A DNA stretch of 64,000 nt from Xylogone sp. PMI_703 (GCA_021399445.1 JAJTUQ010000003.1:3534001-3598000); one strand, 5' to 3'. Shown: positions 23,358-35,799, counted from the stretch's first letter. Numbers and translations: made by a program. The notes: generated from the sequence alone by a model not told the origin.

Positions 23358-24422
23358 ATGCCTTCCTCACCTCCTCCACCGGGCGTGTACGTGCCAGTAC
23401 CAACCTTCTTCGTCCCCAAGTCCCATGCCGGCTACAACGCGGCAAACGCAGCCCTCGACCCCGCAGCTCAAGCAGCCCATGCTATACACCTTGCAAAGAG
23501 TGGAATTAAGGGACTGGTAGTACTAGGAAGCACAGGTGAAGCCGTTGCGCTTACGGATAAGGAGCGTTTCGACGTCCTCTCTTCGTTAAGGCAGAACCTA
23601 GGAAATGCTGGGTTCAAGGACTACCCCATTATTGCTGGTACAGCGGCACAGGATGTTCCCACAGTTGTAGCGCAACTGACGGCGGCCAAGGAGGCAGGCG
23701 CTCAGTGGGGATTGTGTCTTGTGCCGGGGTACTTTGCCGGTGCAACTACACAGGAGGGTATCATTCAATGGTATACTGCGGTGGCAGACCAGAGTCCCAT
23801 TCCTGTTATGATGTATGCCTCCCAGCGTCCCCTATCTTCCCTAGGCAGTATTGTTTTTATAGATTTATTGTTCTTACATATTATTTCTAGATACCACTAT
23901 CCAGGCGTGTCAAACAATGTGAAAGTTGTTCCATCAACTTTTGTTAAACTGGCTGCACATCCAAATATTGTTGGATGCAAATTGTCTCATGGAGACCTCT
24001 CATACCACGCTCAGATCGCGTCTAGTCCTAAGATAGATCACACCCACTTTCACACCTTCTCAGGACTAGGACAGCAACTCTTCCCAGTTGTCGCCGTCGG
24101 CGGTGCGGGTGTCATAGATGGAAGCGCAGGCTTCTTCCCCAAGTCCTTAGTACATCTATACAACCTCTCAGTAAAAAACAATCTTAGCGATGCAGAGATC
24201 CAGGAGAGGAAACTATTACAGTATAAGGTAAGCACGATAGAGGAACTTGTTGTGAAGTTTGGTACTGTGGGAATCAAGGAGGCTGTGAGTCGTATCTTGG
24301 GAATTGGAGAGAAGGATGGAACGAGGTTGCCTCTGTATGGAGGTATTCCCGGCGGGGACCAAGAGTGGGAGAATTGGAAAGAGGCTGTTGGTGATATGGA
24401 AGCGGTGGAGAAGAGTTTGTAA
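23358..24422 (+). CDS. DHDPS/NAL-family aldolase (2-keto-3-deoxy sugar acid type)
   Basis: Two exons (23358-23812, 23891-24422) encode 328 aa; the 78-nt intron is gtatgc..tag. The splice restores IPVMIYHYPGVSNNV, the conserved strand with the catalytic Tyr. GLVVLGSTGEAVALTDKER matches the substrate-carboxylate loop, and IVGCKLSHGDLSYH carries the Schiff-base Lys. CKLSHG resembles fungal GaaC/LGA1-type 2-keto-3-deoxy-L-galactonate aldolases rather than bacterial DapA. Fungi make lysine by the alpha-aminoadipate route (see homocitrate synthase at 32694), so a DapA role is unlikely. The intron has no stop and is a multiple of three, so retention would insert 26 residues beside the catalytic Tyr. 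It probably acts with the lactonase-like neighbour. Confidence 0.85.
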   Translation: MPSSPPPPGVYVPVPTFFVPKSHAGYNAANAALDPAAQAAHAIHLAKSGIKGLVVLGSTGEAVALTDKERFDVLSSLRQNLGNAGFKDYPIIAGTAAQDVPTVVAQLTAAKEAGAQWGLCLVPGYFAGATTQEGIIQWYTAVADQSPIPVMMYASQRPLSSLGSIVFIDLLFLHIISRYHYPGVSNNVKVVPSTFVKLAAHPNIVGCKLSHGDLSYHAQIASSPKIDHTHFHTFSGLGQQLFPVVAVGGAGVIDGSAGFFPKSLVHLYNLSVKNNLSDAEIQERKLLQYKVSTIEELVVKFGTVGIKEAVSRILGIGEKDGTRLPLYGGIPGGDQEWENWKEAVGDMEAVEKSL

Positions 24423-24858
24423 TGGCTATGTCCTATCTAGAAAAATAGAAAAGACTTGCAATAGCGTGATCACTCCTCACTCAGTGTGGTTGGTATACCG
24501 TATACTTTGGATCTAGTGGAAAGGGTAAGAGGTCTCAATGTTCTGAGGCTCAGAAGTAGTGAGGTGAGACCTAGTATCTTAAACTAGCGGGAACATATAG
24601 GGCATATGCTTTCCTAGTGATCATGACAGGTGCCTATGGTAAGGGTTTCTCACATACTCAGCGGTCGATGACAAACACAAAATCCGATGTAACTCAGGAT
24701 AAACGGGCATGAAACTTTTTTATTCCTAGACCATACCATAAACGCCAAAACCCTTCCAGATGCACTTACAATGCATCTTGAAACTATGACACAGTAAATA
24801 CACCACCAATGCGATCTGTACCCATGTCTTACAAATATAGTCTCACTCAAAGAACAAA
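24423..24858. other. Convergent 3' flanks of aldolase and NHP2
   Basis: No gene seen; a 66-codon minus-strand frame at 24650-24850 is unsupported. Confidence 0.6.
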
Positions 24859-25582
24859 TTATGCGGCGTTCTTGACAACCTTCACCAACTCCTTATACGT
24901 CTCCTTGAACTCTTCTTCACCCTCGATCTTCTCGGCCTTCTTAGCACCTACCCTCGACTCAGACACCATCACAACACTGGTTGGTCGTTTGGTGTTGCCT
25001 GCTGCTCCTAAGTCTGCGCGGCTGGTAACGAAGATGTATGGGACATTGTGGTCCTCGCAGAGCACAGGGATGTGCGAGATAACATCCATTGGCGAGATAT
25101 CCGCCGCAAGAATGACAACGCCTGGAATATCGGTAGAGTTTGCTCCTTGAGGGGATTTTCGCAGAGCTTTCACAACCTCCTTGACTCCACGCTTAAGAGT
25201 CTTATTCTTTGCGGCTAAACGGCAAAAACGTAATTAGAATCAATCATTCATAGAGGAATCGAGCACAATTGGTTGACTTACCTTTCTTCACGCTCTTTAG
25301 AACCTTCTTGGTGGCCTTCTCATCTGCTAAAGGATTGGCGAAAGGCACCAGAGAGCCCACGGGTCTGATTGTCACTTCTCCAGTGCTGTCAACCGCCACG
25401 GCGACATTGGTAGTTACCACTGGAGCGGAATCATTGCTGACAACTTCCTTCAAAGCCGCATTGATGTTATCCTCCGTAAGCTTCGACTTCTTATCCTTCT
25501 TCGATTTCTTCACGCCGTCCGTTTCGCTGCGCTTTTCCTTCTTCTCCTTCTTGTCGCGCTTTTCAGACTTATCTTTCCCCAT
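24859..25582 (-). CDS. NHP2: H/ACA snoRNP protein NHP2 (L7Ae family)
   Basis: Core RNA-binding subunit of H/ACA ribonucleoproteins, which guide rRNA pseudouridylation in the nucleolus. Two exons (25582-25282, 25214-24859; 67-nt intron gtaagt..tag) give 218 aa. The N-terminal 35 residues are almost all Lys/Glu/Asp (KDKSEKRDKKEKKEKRSE), a nucleolar-type extension; a Val/Ala-rich linker follows. The L7Ae domain begins at LADEKATKKVLKSVKKAAKN and includes LKRGVKEVVKALRK, GVVILAADISPMDVISHIPV, VPYIFVTSRADLGAA and RPTSVVMV. The extension is longer than in yeast Nhp2 (about 156 aa), which is common in filamentous fungi. Confidence 0.93.
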
Positions 25583-26300
25583 TGTGAGAAGCGATCTACC
25601 AGAGTCCCTCGAGTTCCAGTTGTAGCAGGGGAGATGTGCTCCGTTGAACTTTTTTTCGAGGTTGAGTTCTGGGGTAGCCGACTTTTAAGTGGTTGGAAAA
25701 GTAACTTTTCGCGAAGCTTGACAACCACCAAATTATTTTTGCGCTAGTCCCGATGGAGTTATATCAAAATCTTGATCAGCACCTCAGTGGCTAAGGAACT
25801 TCCAAAACCATGTCATGGGAAATGATTATGCTAATAATCGTTCTAAGAGTTGTCTACCATTCTTATGATCTAAGACGTCGTATCTTACAAGGCAAGGCAA
25901 GGTGCTGCTGTCTCAAAAGACACTAACTGCAACTTTCTCTTGACCAGTTTGAATATGTTACGAGCAACTTTTAGATATGGCCAATGGTCTAAATTAAGTA
26001 CTTCGAGGTGGAACCTCAATCTCATAGCTCCATTCTCCTTTCTTATATAATGCTCATATTTCAAGCATGTCTCCTTTTGGAGGGCCCAAGAGCAGCCCAA
26101 GAACCTTTCGCTAGATGGCTTGGACAAGACATAAGTGAAAAAGACGATCACATTTCGTAGCTAATGAATGAATTCATTGAAATGTCGTCTAGTACTGTAC
26201 AACACGTAGAGCGTTTGTATCTGCTCCATCTATCTACCTTAAGAAATCCGGATCACAGCACGAGAAGCTTGATCACGGATAAAACACTAGAACGCTTCGT
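25583..26300. other. Spacer between NHP2 promoter and QCR8 3' end
   Basis: No gene supported. A minus-strand frame at 25885-26151 has no motif. The aaggcaaggcaaggtgct copy at 25889-25906 matches the inverted copy at 5650-5667. Confidence 0.6.
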
Positions 26301-26985
26301 TTATTCCTCATCTGCATATTCTAATCGACCAGCTTTCGAGTTAAGATACTCATTTCTAGTTTGAAGAATTAGCATGCAAATAATTCTCAAAATATCAGAT
26401 TTCACGAACCTCTTGATAGCCCAGTCCATTGTGAGATAGCCAATAATCAAAGGTGGTGCGAAGTAGAGAACCTGGGCGCTGAATCTTCTCCAGGTGTTGA
26501 AAATTGCAGCATGTGCTACGTGGGCAAGAGGGCGCTGTCTGTTTTGGCTGAGTGCGTAGCTAATAATGCCCCTCTGAGGTTGCGATCCTGCAAGGCGGTA
26601 GATTATCAGTCAGACAAATTCTCTTGTATGCAATCAGAGCCTCCAGTCGTAATTCCATGCTTATATCCGCTCTAGTGCTCGCATTTTCCAACCATAGTTG
26701 CCGTAGGAATCGTGCCACCAACTGGTCCCAATAAAACCCGTTCGGAGAGCCTTTGAGACTTACCCAAGTTACCCCAGCCGCCGATATATCTACAGGCAAT
26801 CAATGTTAGCTTCTACAAAAGCTCATTATTCGAATGCTGTATTCAATTGATGTAGTAGAGGATAAAGCCGGGTATTGGAACAATCATCCCGTTAGAGCAA
26901 TTGTGAAGAGAGGAGGTACATACAGTCCATTTTTTCCAATCTCACCACCGCCGCCGCCTCCTCGCATAATCTGAGATGGCCTCAT
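26301..26985 (-). CDS. QCR8: Cytochrome bc1 complex subunit 8 (QCR8)
   Basis: Small inner-membrane subunit of respiratory complex III. Four exons on the minus strand: 26985-26924, 26789-26764 (only 26 nt), 26587-26410 and 26355-26301, totalling 321 nt and 106 aa. Spliced protein landmarks are MRPSQIMRGGGGGGEIGKNG, YIGGWGNLGG, RGIISYALSQNRQRPLAH, IFNTWRRFSAQVLYFAPPLI then IGYLTMDWAIKRNEYLNSKA, and the end GRLEYADEE. The WGNLGG, SPNRQRPL-like and FNTWRRF...APP motifs with one membrane helix identify the family. Introns are 134, 176 and 54 nt; the last uses donor gttcgt. The first exon alone reads on into an unrelated peptide, so the gene is easily missed. It shares a 220-bp promoter with prohibitin. 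Confidence 0.95.
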
Positions 26986-27205
26986 TGTGAACAGTTGGAA
27001 GTGTAAATATGACTTCGAGCTGGTATGATGATGATTGCAAGAAATGATCTCGAGGTCGGAAGTCGCTTCTCGCCTAGCCGTTGGAACCCGGTAATCGACT
27101 AGCGCGGTTTGTCCTAAAATGTCCAAGACGAAGAGCATCGCACCCCTCTATTAAGCTCCGCCATAGATTCAGTCCGCTCGTCCTTTTCCAAAATTGACGA
27201 CGAAT
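26986..27205. promoter_or_regulatory. Shared divergent promoter, QCR8 / PHB1
   Basis: 220 bp separate two starts pointing apart, both for mitochondrial inner-membrane proteins. The spacing leaves room for a single nucleosome-free region serving both genes. Confidence 0.6.
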
Positions 27206-28101
27206 ATGGCTCAATCGCTTCAAGCTCTATACAGATATGCCGTCCCTTTGGCGCTTGGGGTTTCCTTTGCCCAGGCCTCAATGTATGACGTTAAAGGTGG
27301 AACTAGAGCAGTTATATTCGACAGACTGAGCGGAGTTAAGGAAACGGTTGTAAATGAGGGAACCCATTTTCTCATTCCTTGGTTGCAAAAGAGCATTATA
27401 TATGATGTCCGGACGAGGCCAAGAAATATCTCTACGACTACGGGAAGCAAAGATTTACAGATGGTCAGCTTGACTTTAAGAGTACTACATAGACCAGAAG
27501 TTCAGCAGCTACCTAAGATCTACCAGGTATAGCTAATCATTTATTCCGAGCGCGATTTCTTTCAATTATTGCTAATACTGCACTCTAGAAACTTGGCCAA
27601 GATTACGATGAGCGTGTTCTGCCATCTATCGGAAATGAAGTTCTCAAAGCAATTGTCGCTCAATTCGACGCTGCAGAACTTATTACACAGCGTGAAGCAG
27701 TCAGCAACCGCATCCGAACAGACCTCATGAAGCGTGCGCAAGAGTTTAACATTGCTCTCGAAGATGTGTCCATTACACATATGACTTTCGGAAAAGAGTT
27801 CACCAAGGCTGTAGAGCAGAAGCAGATTGCTCAGCAAGATGCCGAGAGAGCTAGATTTATCGTCGAGAAAGCCGAGCAGGAGAGACAGGCCAATGTTATC
27901 AGAGCTGAGGGTGAAGCCGAGTCTGCGGATACCATCAGCAAGGCAGTTGCCAAGGCCGGTGATGGTTTAATCATGATTAGAAGGATTGAAGCCAGCAAGG
28001 AGATCGCACAAACTTTGGCAAATAACCCTAACGTCACCTATCTACCAGGTGGCGGCGAGGGCGGAAAAGAAGGTGGAAAATACTTGCTCGGTCTAAGATA
28101 A
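27206..28101 (+). CDS. PHB1: Prohibitin-1
   Basis: Inner mitochondrial membrane SPFH-domain protein that forms ring complexes with prohibitin-2 and affects protein quality control and respiratory complex stability. Two exons (27206-27526, 27589-28101; 62-nt intron) encode 277 aa, the usual length. An N-terminal hydrophobic anchor ([20 protein letters not shown]) precedes the SPFH core ([87 protein letters not shown]). A coiled coil with [20 protein letters not shown] and the end NVTYLPGG follow. The ATG at 27206 is used; an upstream in-frame TTG is not needed. Confidence 0.96.
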
Positions 28102-28694
28102 TTACACGAGTTTATGTCCTTTGTACTATTATGAAAATGTAAATCATCTCCTCTAGGCTACTTTGCGATAAGGCATTCTGCTATAATACGGGGAAAATTC
28201 CCAGAGTTCAAAATTGGCACCTGAGTCTTAATCATGAATACGCATGTAAAGTGTGTGGATTGCCAGCGTCTAGATGTTCAGCCTTGCACGGACCACGGTT
28301 CGCCGCAGCGACTTTACTACGAGTTAAGCTTCTTCGAACCTCCATCTAATAATAGCTTCTTACATCTATTGTTACCCCTTGATCAATTCGCTGGATGGTT
28401 TAATCCTCGAAAGACATCTTTTTCAAGACATTCACCTATCATTACCGGGTACAACCCCTTCAATTCACCCTGTCAATGTCAAAGAATAAGCCAATCCAAG
28501 GACGTCGCGCATGGCAAGCTCATGCAGCCCGTGATATCATCTTGAGCACTTCACCTTGACAGTTTAATTTTTCTTTGCTCGTAAATATATATTTTAAGTG
28601 TCAACAAAATGGTCGCATAAACCTGGAGTTATCAAAATATATACTTCACATTTGATCTTCACATCATCATCTTCAGCAACCTCCGGCCTGCAAC
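28102..28694. other. Spacer between PHB1 and REX3
   Basis: No gene supported; a 103-codon frame at 28234-28545 has no recognisable features. The last 100 nt look like the REX3 leader. Confidence 0.6.
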
Positions 28695-30797
28695 ATGTTC
28701 GCCTCCAGAGGCTTCTTCTCGGGTGTACCGTGTCCGAATGAGCAACCATGCTCCCTCCCGAGGTGTATCTTCAAGCATTTAGACCTGGAAAAACAGGGCC
28801 AAAATCCGGTTGAGACCCGTAAGAGCAGGCAATCTAGCTACATTGCCGACCCTGAAGCGTCTGATAATGACCGAGTCAAACGTCGAAAAGTTAGCTTGGA
28901 GAATGAAACGAGCATTACTCAGAAGACCACCAGTGTTGAAGTAAATCATGCTCCCTCAAGGGCGCCATCGATCAAACTGCCAGAATCAAGCACAGCACCA
29001 GCGAAGTCTCTCCAAACGGCGACTAGACAGGTATCTCCACCACCTCTGCGACGTAACAGAGAAAGTATCAATCCTGTATCTGCTAGTAAAACATCAAGCT
29101 CTGTCAACAACAAAGCTCAGGTTAAACAAGCAAGTCTTTCTACTAAGCCAACTACTACCGGAAATTCCTCTGGTATTAAAACGTTGAAGGACAAACCAGA
29201 GAGGAAAGAAGCACTAAATCCCAGAGCTTTGAAAAGCGCGCCGGCGTCACATACTCTAAGATTCCAGCTTGTGAAAGCGTTGCATGATCAGTTCGTACGG
29301 TTGAATTCTGAGCTGGCTAAGGATGCGAATGATGTCGAGCAGAGCCTCGTTCTTTCAGATCAGGCACTGATAAACAGAGTATTAGATATCGAGGAAGAGG
29401 CGGCAAGTAAACCGTCAATTTACTCCAATGTGGTGAAGAATAACATCTTGAGTTACAAGAGAATGACAGTGTCGAAATGGAAGGAGGAACGTGAGAAGGA
29501 ACTGGAAGCTCTTAGAGCACTCAACTCATCAAATTCACGGGCTGCCAAACCTGTCAATCCTCCTAAGCCTATTGAGACTGGTCTGACACCTGAGGAGGAA
29601 CTTGTTCTACTCCCCAGGCTATTTACGCCAATAGAGGGATTATCAAAACACGGATATGTTAGTTCAGTTCCTTCAGATGATGACATTAACACCGCAAAGA
29701 GAGGAGTGGAAGCATCCAAAGGATGGGAGGTCTGTGATCGATGTAAGAGTAGATTTCAGGTTTTTCCTGGTCGAAGGGAAGAAGATGGAGCTCTCACATC
29801 TGGCGGTCCATGCAAATATCATTTCGGGAAAGCATTCATGTCCGAACGTTCCAAGACAGATCTCAAGGCCAAACGAGAAAAGCGCTACAGATGTTGTGGC
29901 CAAGCTGTTGGTGACTCACCTGGATGCACACAATCAGATTCTCATGTTTTCAAAGTTACTGAAGTCAAAAGATTAGCAGCAGTGATGAACTTTGAGAAGA
30001 CACCTGAGAATACAGAGCTGAAGAATAAGAAACCAGTGTGTATAGATGCAGAGATGGGATACACTACGTATGGGCTGGAACTTATCCGTCTTACAGCGAC
30101 GTCGTGGGATACAGGATCTGAGCTACTGGATGTCCTAGTTAGGCCTCTGGGAGAGATCCTGGATCTGAATTCTAGGTATTCTGGAGTATGGCCAAAAGAT
30201 ATGGCAGAGGCAAAGCCTCTGGATGCTTCATCTAAGGGAGAGTCACAGACTTCAGAAGATACCGGAAAGCTGCCTATCGTGGAATCACCGATAGCAGCAA
30301 GGGCACTTCTTTTTTCGTATCTATCACCTCAAACTCCTCTTATCGGTCATGGCCTTGAGAACGATTTGAACTCTACTCGCATAATTCATCCAACCATTAT
30401 TGACACAGCTCTTTTGTTTCCTCATAAGGCAGGCTTACCATTCCGCAATGGTCTTAAGATGCTTATGCAGACCCATCTCAATCGTGACATCCAAGTTGTT
30501 GTAGAAGGCAATCTAACTGGTCATGACAGCAAGGAAGATGCAAATGCGGCAAGAGACCTAGTACGCTTTGCGCTTGGAAAGGAATGGGAGAAATTAAAGA
30601 TTAGAGGTTGGAAATTCAAGAATGGTAATCTAATCCCATCGGAACAGGGAGTTGTGCAACCAAATGGCGTAGATTCTCTTTCGACTGGAGTTCCCGCAAA
30701 GGAACAGGCAGTTTCATTAGCTCCTGGAGGGACAAGAAAGAGATCTAGAGTGGAAATGGAGGAGTCTCTGGAAGAAGGTGAGGTGGGAAATAAGTAG
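28695..30797 (+). CDS. REX3: RNA exonuclease 3 (REXO1/REX3-type DEDDh)
   Basis: Single exon, 700 aa. REX3-type 3'-5' exonucleases trim small stable RNAs. The N-terminus carries a CCCH-like zinc motif (CPNEQPCSLPRCIFKH, C-x5-C-x4-C-x3-H). A long low-complexity Ser/Lys region follows, then a Cys/His block (CDRCKSRF, CKYHFGKAF, RCCGQAVGDSPGCTQSDSHV, about 346-418). The exonuclease domain starts near residue 447: VCIDAEMGYTTYGLELIRLT (motif I, Asp-Ala-Glu), IGHGLENDLNSTRI (motif II) and IDTALLFPHKAGLPFR. Motif III is GHDSKEDANAARDLV, with its His and Asp. The first Cys-rich finger and the pre-exonuclease Cys/His block are hallmarks of fungal Rex3 rather than Rex2 or Rex4. Confidence 0.92.
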   Translation: MFASRGFFSGVPCPNEQPCSLPRCIFKHLDLEKQGQNPVETRKSRQSSYIADPEASDNDRVKRRKVSLENETSITQKTTSVEVNHAPSRAPSIKLPESSTAPAKSLQTATRQVSPPPLRRNRESINPVSASKTSSSVNNKAQVKQASLSTKPTTTGNSSGIKTLKDKPERKEALNPRALKSAPASHTLRFQLVKALHDQFVRLNSELAKDANDVEQSLVLSDQALINRVLDIEEEAASKPSIYSNVVKNNILSYKRMTVSKWKEEREKELEALRALNSSNSRAAKPVNPPKPIETGLTPEEELVLLPRLFTPIEGLSKHGYVSSVPSDDDINTAKRGVEASKGWEVCDRCKSRFQVFPGRREEDGALTSGGPCKYHFGKAFMSERSKTDLKAKREKRYRCCGQAVGDSPGCTQSDSHVFKVTEVKRLAAVMNFEKTPENTELKNKKPVCIDAEMGYTTYGLELIRLTATSWDTGSELLDVLVRPLGEILDLNSRYSGVWPKDMAEAKPLDASSKGESQTSEDTGKLPIVESPIAARALLFSYLSPQTPLIGHGLENDLNSTRIIHPTIIDTALLFPHKAGLPFRNGLKMLMQTHLNRDIQVVVEGNLTGHDSKEDANAARDLVRFALGKEWEKLKIRGWKFKNGNLIPSEQGVVQPNGVDSLSTGVPAKEQAVSLAPGGTRKRSRVEMEESLEEGEVGNK

Positions 30798-31215
30798 GTT
30801 TGCATTACGCACTCCTTTCTACGACTTCCAATTTACACCAGCATCTACATTTAGTGAGGAGATTCTCGTAGAAAAGATTAAATAGTGCACTGCACAATAC
30901 CGAAAATTTGCCAATAAAATTTAGTAGCTACTTAATAATTTTAGAATTCCATCTGAGATGAAGGCTTTTTAAAAATAAATTATTAGGACTTGGGCTTGTG
31001 GCTTGAGCTGCTGGAGCTGAAGCTCAGCAAACAAGGCTCAGCCATGACCAATTTGATCGCGAATTACTGGCCAGCCTTGCAGTGAATCAAACATAGACAC
31101 TTATTTGCTCCTTTGTAGTTTCTCCATGGCCATAATTACATATTATGTGACAGCCAGATGCTTAAACAAAACCTATTTGGATAGAATATAGGCTTTCAGG
31201 GAGAAGGGCAACGGC
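30798..31215. other. Spacer between REX3 and F-box gene
   Basis: AT-rich, with a small imperfect repeat (gagctgctggagctgaagctc) near 31005-31030. No gene. Confidence 0.6.
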
Positions 31216-31812
31216 ATGTCCGAATCGCTATTAAGTATTCTGCACTTACCAGTGGAACTCCTTCAGCAAATAGCGGGCTACCTCCACCCTATCGATAGAA
31301 CATGTCTACACCTAGTTAAGTAGGTCGATAAGTATCTTCTCTCAGAGACACAGTGTACTAATACTATCTATTCAAATTCGAACAGTCGATACTTTAGATC
31401 GATAATTAAAGTCCCAGCAAGGCAACCACTCACACTCGGTGACCCTTACTCGACATGTCCCAGACCGGAACGTATCTGTCGTTATGGATACTGTGCGCCA
31501 GTCCTCTATGACCCAGCACACTGTCAACTGCATTATCATCTCAGATCATGGTTTCCATCGCACCTCATCTACTGTTCCAAATGCAAAAAATATACACCCT
31601 GCGAAGATAGCATACTTATAGACGCCAAAGATTACTGTGGTATATGTGGACGATTATATTGGAAAATGTACGAGAGAGGTAGAAGAAGGCTTGATTGCGT
31701 AATAGATGGGGTGCGCATGCCCAAGCTGTTCTCACCTGCAAAGATGCCAGGTTCATGCCGTGGGAAGGAGTGGAAGATACCACTGCTAGAGAGCAGAAGC
31801 CCCAGGCAGTGA
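31216..31812 (+). CDS. Small F-box protein with Cys-rich C-terminus
   Basis: Two exons, 31216-31319 and 31386-31812, joined across a 66-nt intron with donor gtaggt, a perfect TACTAAT branch and acceptor cag; 176 aa. Unspliced, the frame stops at TAG (31321-31323). Spliced, it reads an N-terminal F-box, LPVELLQQIAGYLHPIDRTC continuing LHLVNRYFRSII, which would bind Skp1 in SCF ubiquitin ligases. The rest has paired cysteines (TCPRPERICRYGYC, HC, YCSKCKKYTPC, YCGICGRLYW), a possible zinc-binding fold for substrate recruitment. The protein is shorter than most fungal F-box proteins, with no leucine-rich repeat or WD domain. The F-box assignment is firm; the partner is unknown. Confidence 0.8.
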
Positions 31813-32693
31813 TGGAAACAACAAAACGACTTTTACATAGCATAGCATACCGATGGTTTACGGTTGAGAGGGGTTATAGGAGTTAACGGTTCATACACTA
31901 CTATCCTTTCATTTTTAATGTCTAAAACAGTGTTTGGAATATAGGGGCTACGCATCTGTGGAGGAAATGGCACAGGCTTCTCCGGCCGAACAGCCTAACA
32001 GATCTAGATTCACTGATTTATAAGTAGCTTATGACTTGAGAGCTGGGTGAAACTAAGAAAGCCACTGCCGGAAAATGAAACTGCTTCGTTGAGCCGGAAA
32101 GGAACGTTGTGGTGGGTACCCTACTGGGCTTCATGGCACAAACAGAGGGAATTACCCTCTGCTGGGTGTGATCTGAATCCCGACAAGTGGCGATGGATGG
32201 AGGTCTAAGAGGTCCAACTAGAAGATGTTTTCTTGTTACGGGGAAAGTAAAGGTTATTTCCGCTACTTGTACATTATGAATACAGTTCCAGGATGACAAC
32301 CATATTGATTTCTGAGCAAAAGCAATAATGATTACGGTATTGTATTAACACCAGTAAACACCCCGTCGTGCCGCGGGTTAACTGCGTCATACAAGGCTAG
32401 TCCAGAAGAGGCCAAGCTCCCACCTGCAGCCCCGAAATTTTTTGTCTGCGATTTCGGTGCATCCGCTATCCAGACATCACAATTGGCTCGCTGTACCCCA
32501 CACACAAAAGGTGACTCCTTCTCCAACCTCTTGGTCTCTTCTACATCCTCTTCCCAATTGTACAAATACCAGTGAATTGAGCAGCTGGGAGTTCTTTTTA
32601 ACTCATACTTTTCCCCCAGAGACCCAATTACCAGCCAGACCCGCCACTAAACCCTCTACCTTCCACAATTTCTTAGAATCATACCCCGCCACC
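31813..32693. other. Spacer and promoter of homocitrate synthase
   Basis: No gene supported. Minus-strand frames at 32018-32299 and 32332-32565 lack motifs. The last 150 nt are pyrimidine-rich and end in an excellent start context, gccaccATG. Confidence 0.6.
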
Positions 32694-34449
<1,756 letters not shown>

Positions 34450-34763
34450 ATACGTTGTTTCAGATAGTTAACGTAAACATGCATAATGCCCATTCTGAAT
34501 GCGCATGACACGCATTGGTTCATTTGTTTTTCTGGTTTATACGACACAAAAAGTGGGGTTCAAAACGGTCTGGTTTGCAGTCTTGGTCCATGGTTTCTTT
34601 ATTATAGCATCCTATATCATGTTACATGTGATAGAAACGCATATTCATAAACAAAAGCTATTTAGCTCATACTCTAGGTGAAGATACCGAGTCAATATTA
34701 AATGCATTTCAATTGCAAATCAATTGTCCTGATCTATTCGTTTTCATTAGTGATCAAAGAGAG
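34450..34763. other. Convergent 3' flanks of LYS20 and GET2
   Basis: AT-rich, no gene seen. Confidence 0.6.
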
Positions 34764-35799
34764 CTACGTACTCCTTAACCAACAGCATGCCCCCAAGACG
34801 AACAGACATGCCATAGCATCTGCCGAGACAGTCGTCCATATTCTGGAATATCTCGAGAAAAGAGCTAGGTACCCCCTCCATGGTTCTGGGAGAAAGCCCA
34901 TTATTGTTCCCAGCATTCCCCCTTGTTGAACCCTTCCCTTTTCAAGGAAGAACCTACTTGTTTGCAACAAGATCTCAGCGGTAGCAAAAATCCAGAAGAA
35001 ATGGACGCTTTCTGGACTTAGCCCCGTCTGTGCCTCACCTTTCAATTGAGGTGATAACAATCCAGACCGCTCCCGCTCAAGCTTAGTCCCAGTAAAAGAT
35101 GTGGTAAAAGCAATGTACACTCCAAGACCCAGCGCAAAGAAAGCATGGATAATTCGCCATAGATACGCATACGGGTCGCCTCCTGCTTCAGCTTGGCCCG
35201 GCGTTCCAGGAGTCATACCAGGGAAAGCTGGCATTCCATCTGTTCCCTGACCCGGCATACCGCCACCCATCATCTGCTGTAGTAATTTAACCATGGGGTC
35301 CTCAGCTGCATCTTGCCCACCCATACCAGGTGCCCCAGGAAATCCAGCAAAGGGGTTGGTTCCAGTGGGAGGGGTGCCTGAAGGTGTTAGCCCTAACATC
35401 ATCTGTCGTAGTTGATCCTCGTCTATCTGTTGCTGGGGAGCAGAAAATGTGTCACTACTAAGTGCAGGGCGTGATCTGTTCGCTCCTGGTTGATAGAAGT
35501 GCTGCGAGATATCGACTTCTTCGGGGTCATCGTGTGAGTTTGCTGAAGGCTGTGGTGGTTGAGGAGGCTCTGTTAACACGGGAAAAAAGTGCCTTCGTTA
35601 GTCCGGAATTCCACTTCAAATGTAAATACGAGTACAGACCTCGCGGAACACTGCCTCCCAGGCCTGTGATCTTGTTCAGACGATCGGATCCACCTGCTTT
35701 GATTTTGGCCTCTCGACGAGCTTTCCTAAGCCGTGCTTGTTCTGCGGCGCTTGATGGAGGGGTACTTGGCTCAGAAGAAGAGACCTTTGGAGTCTCCAT
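34764..35799 (-). CDS. GET2: GET complex subunit Get2 (tail-anchored protein insertion)
   Basis: ER-membrane receptor subunit that captures Get3 loaded with tail-anchored proteins. Two exons (35799-35640, 35569-34764; 70-nt intron) give 321 aa. The cytosolic N-terminus has the Get3-binding basic motif (AAEQARLRKARREAKIKAGG then SDRLNKITG). A Pro/Gly/Met-rich linker follows (FPGAPGMGGQDAAEDPMVKL, MMGGGMPGQG). Three membrane segments end the protein (WRIIHAFFALGLGVYIAF, VHFFWIFATAEILLQ, DAMACLFVLGACCWL). The splice gives SVPR-G/E-PPQPP in frame. The donor is gtctgt, the same unusual donor as in GID1 and SEC31. Confidence 0.9.

Noticed and set aside
23358..24422. Aldolase as bacterial-type DapA for lysine synthesis
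   Set aside because: Fungi use homocitrate-based lysine synthesis, present here at 32694; the CKLSHG motif fits sugar-acid aldolases better.
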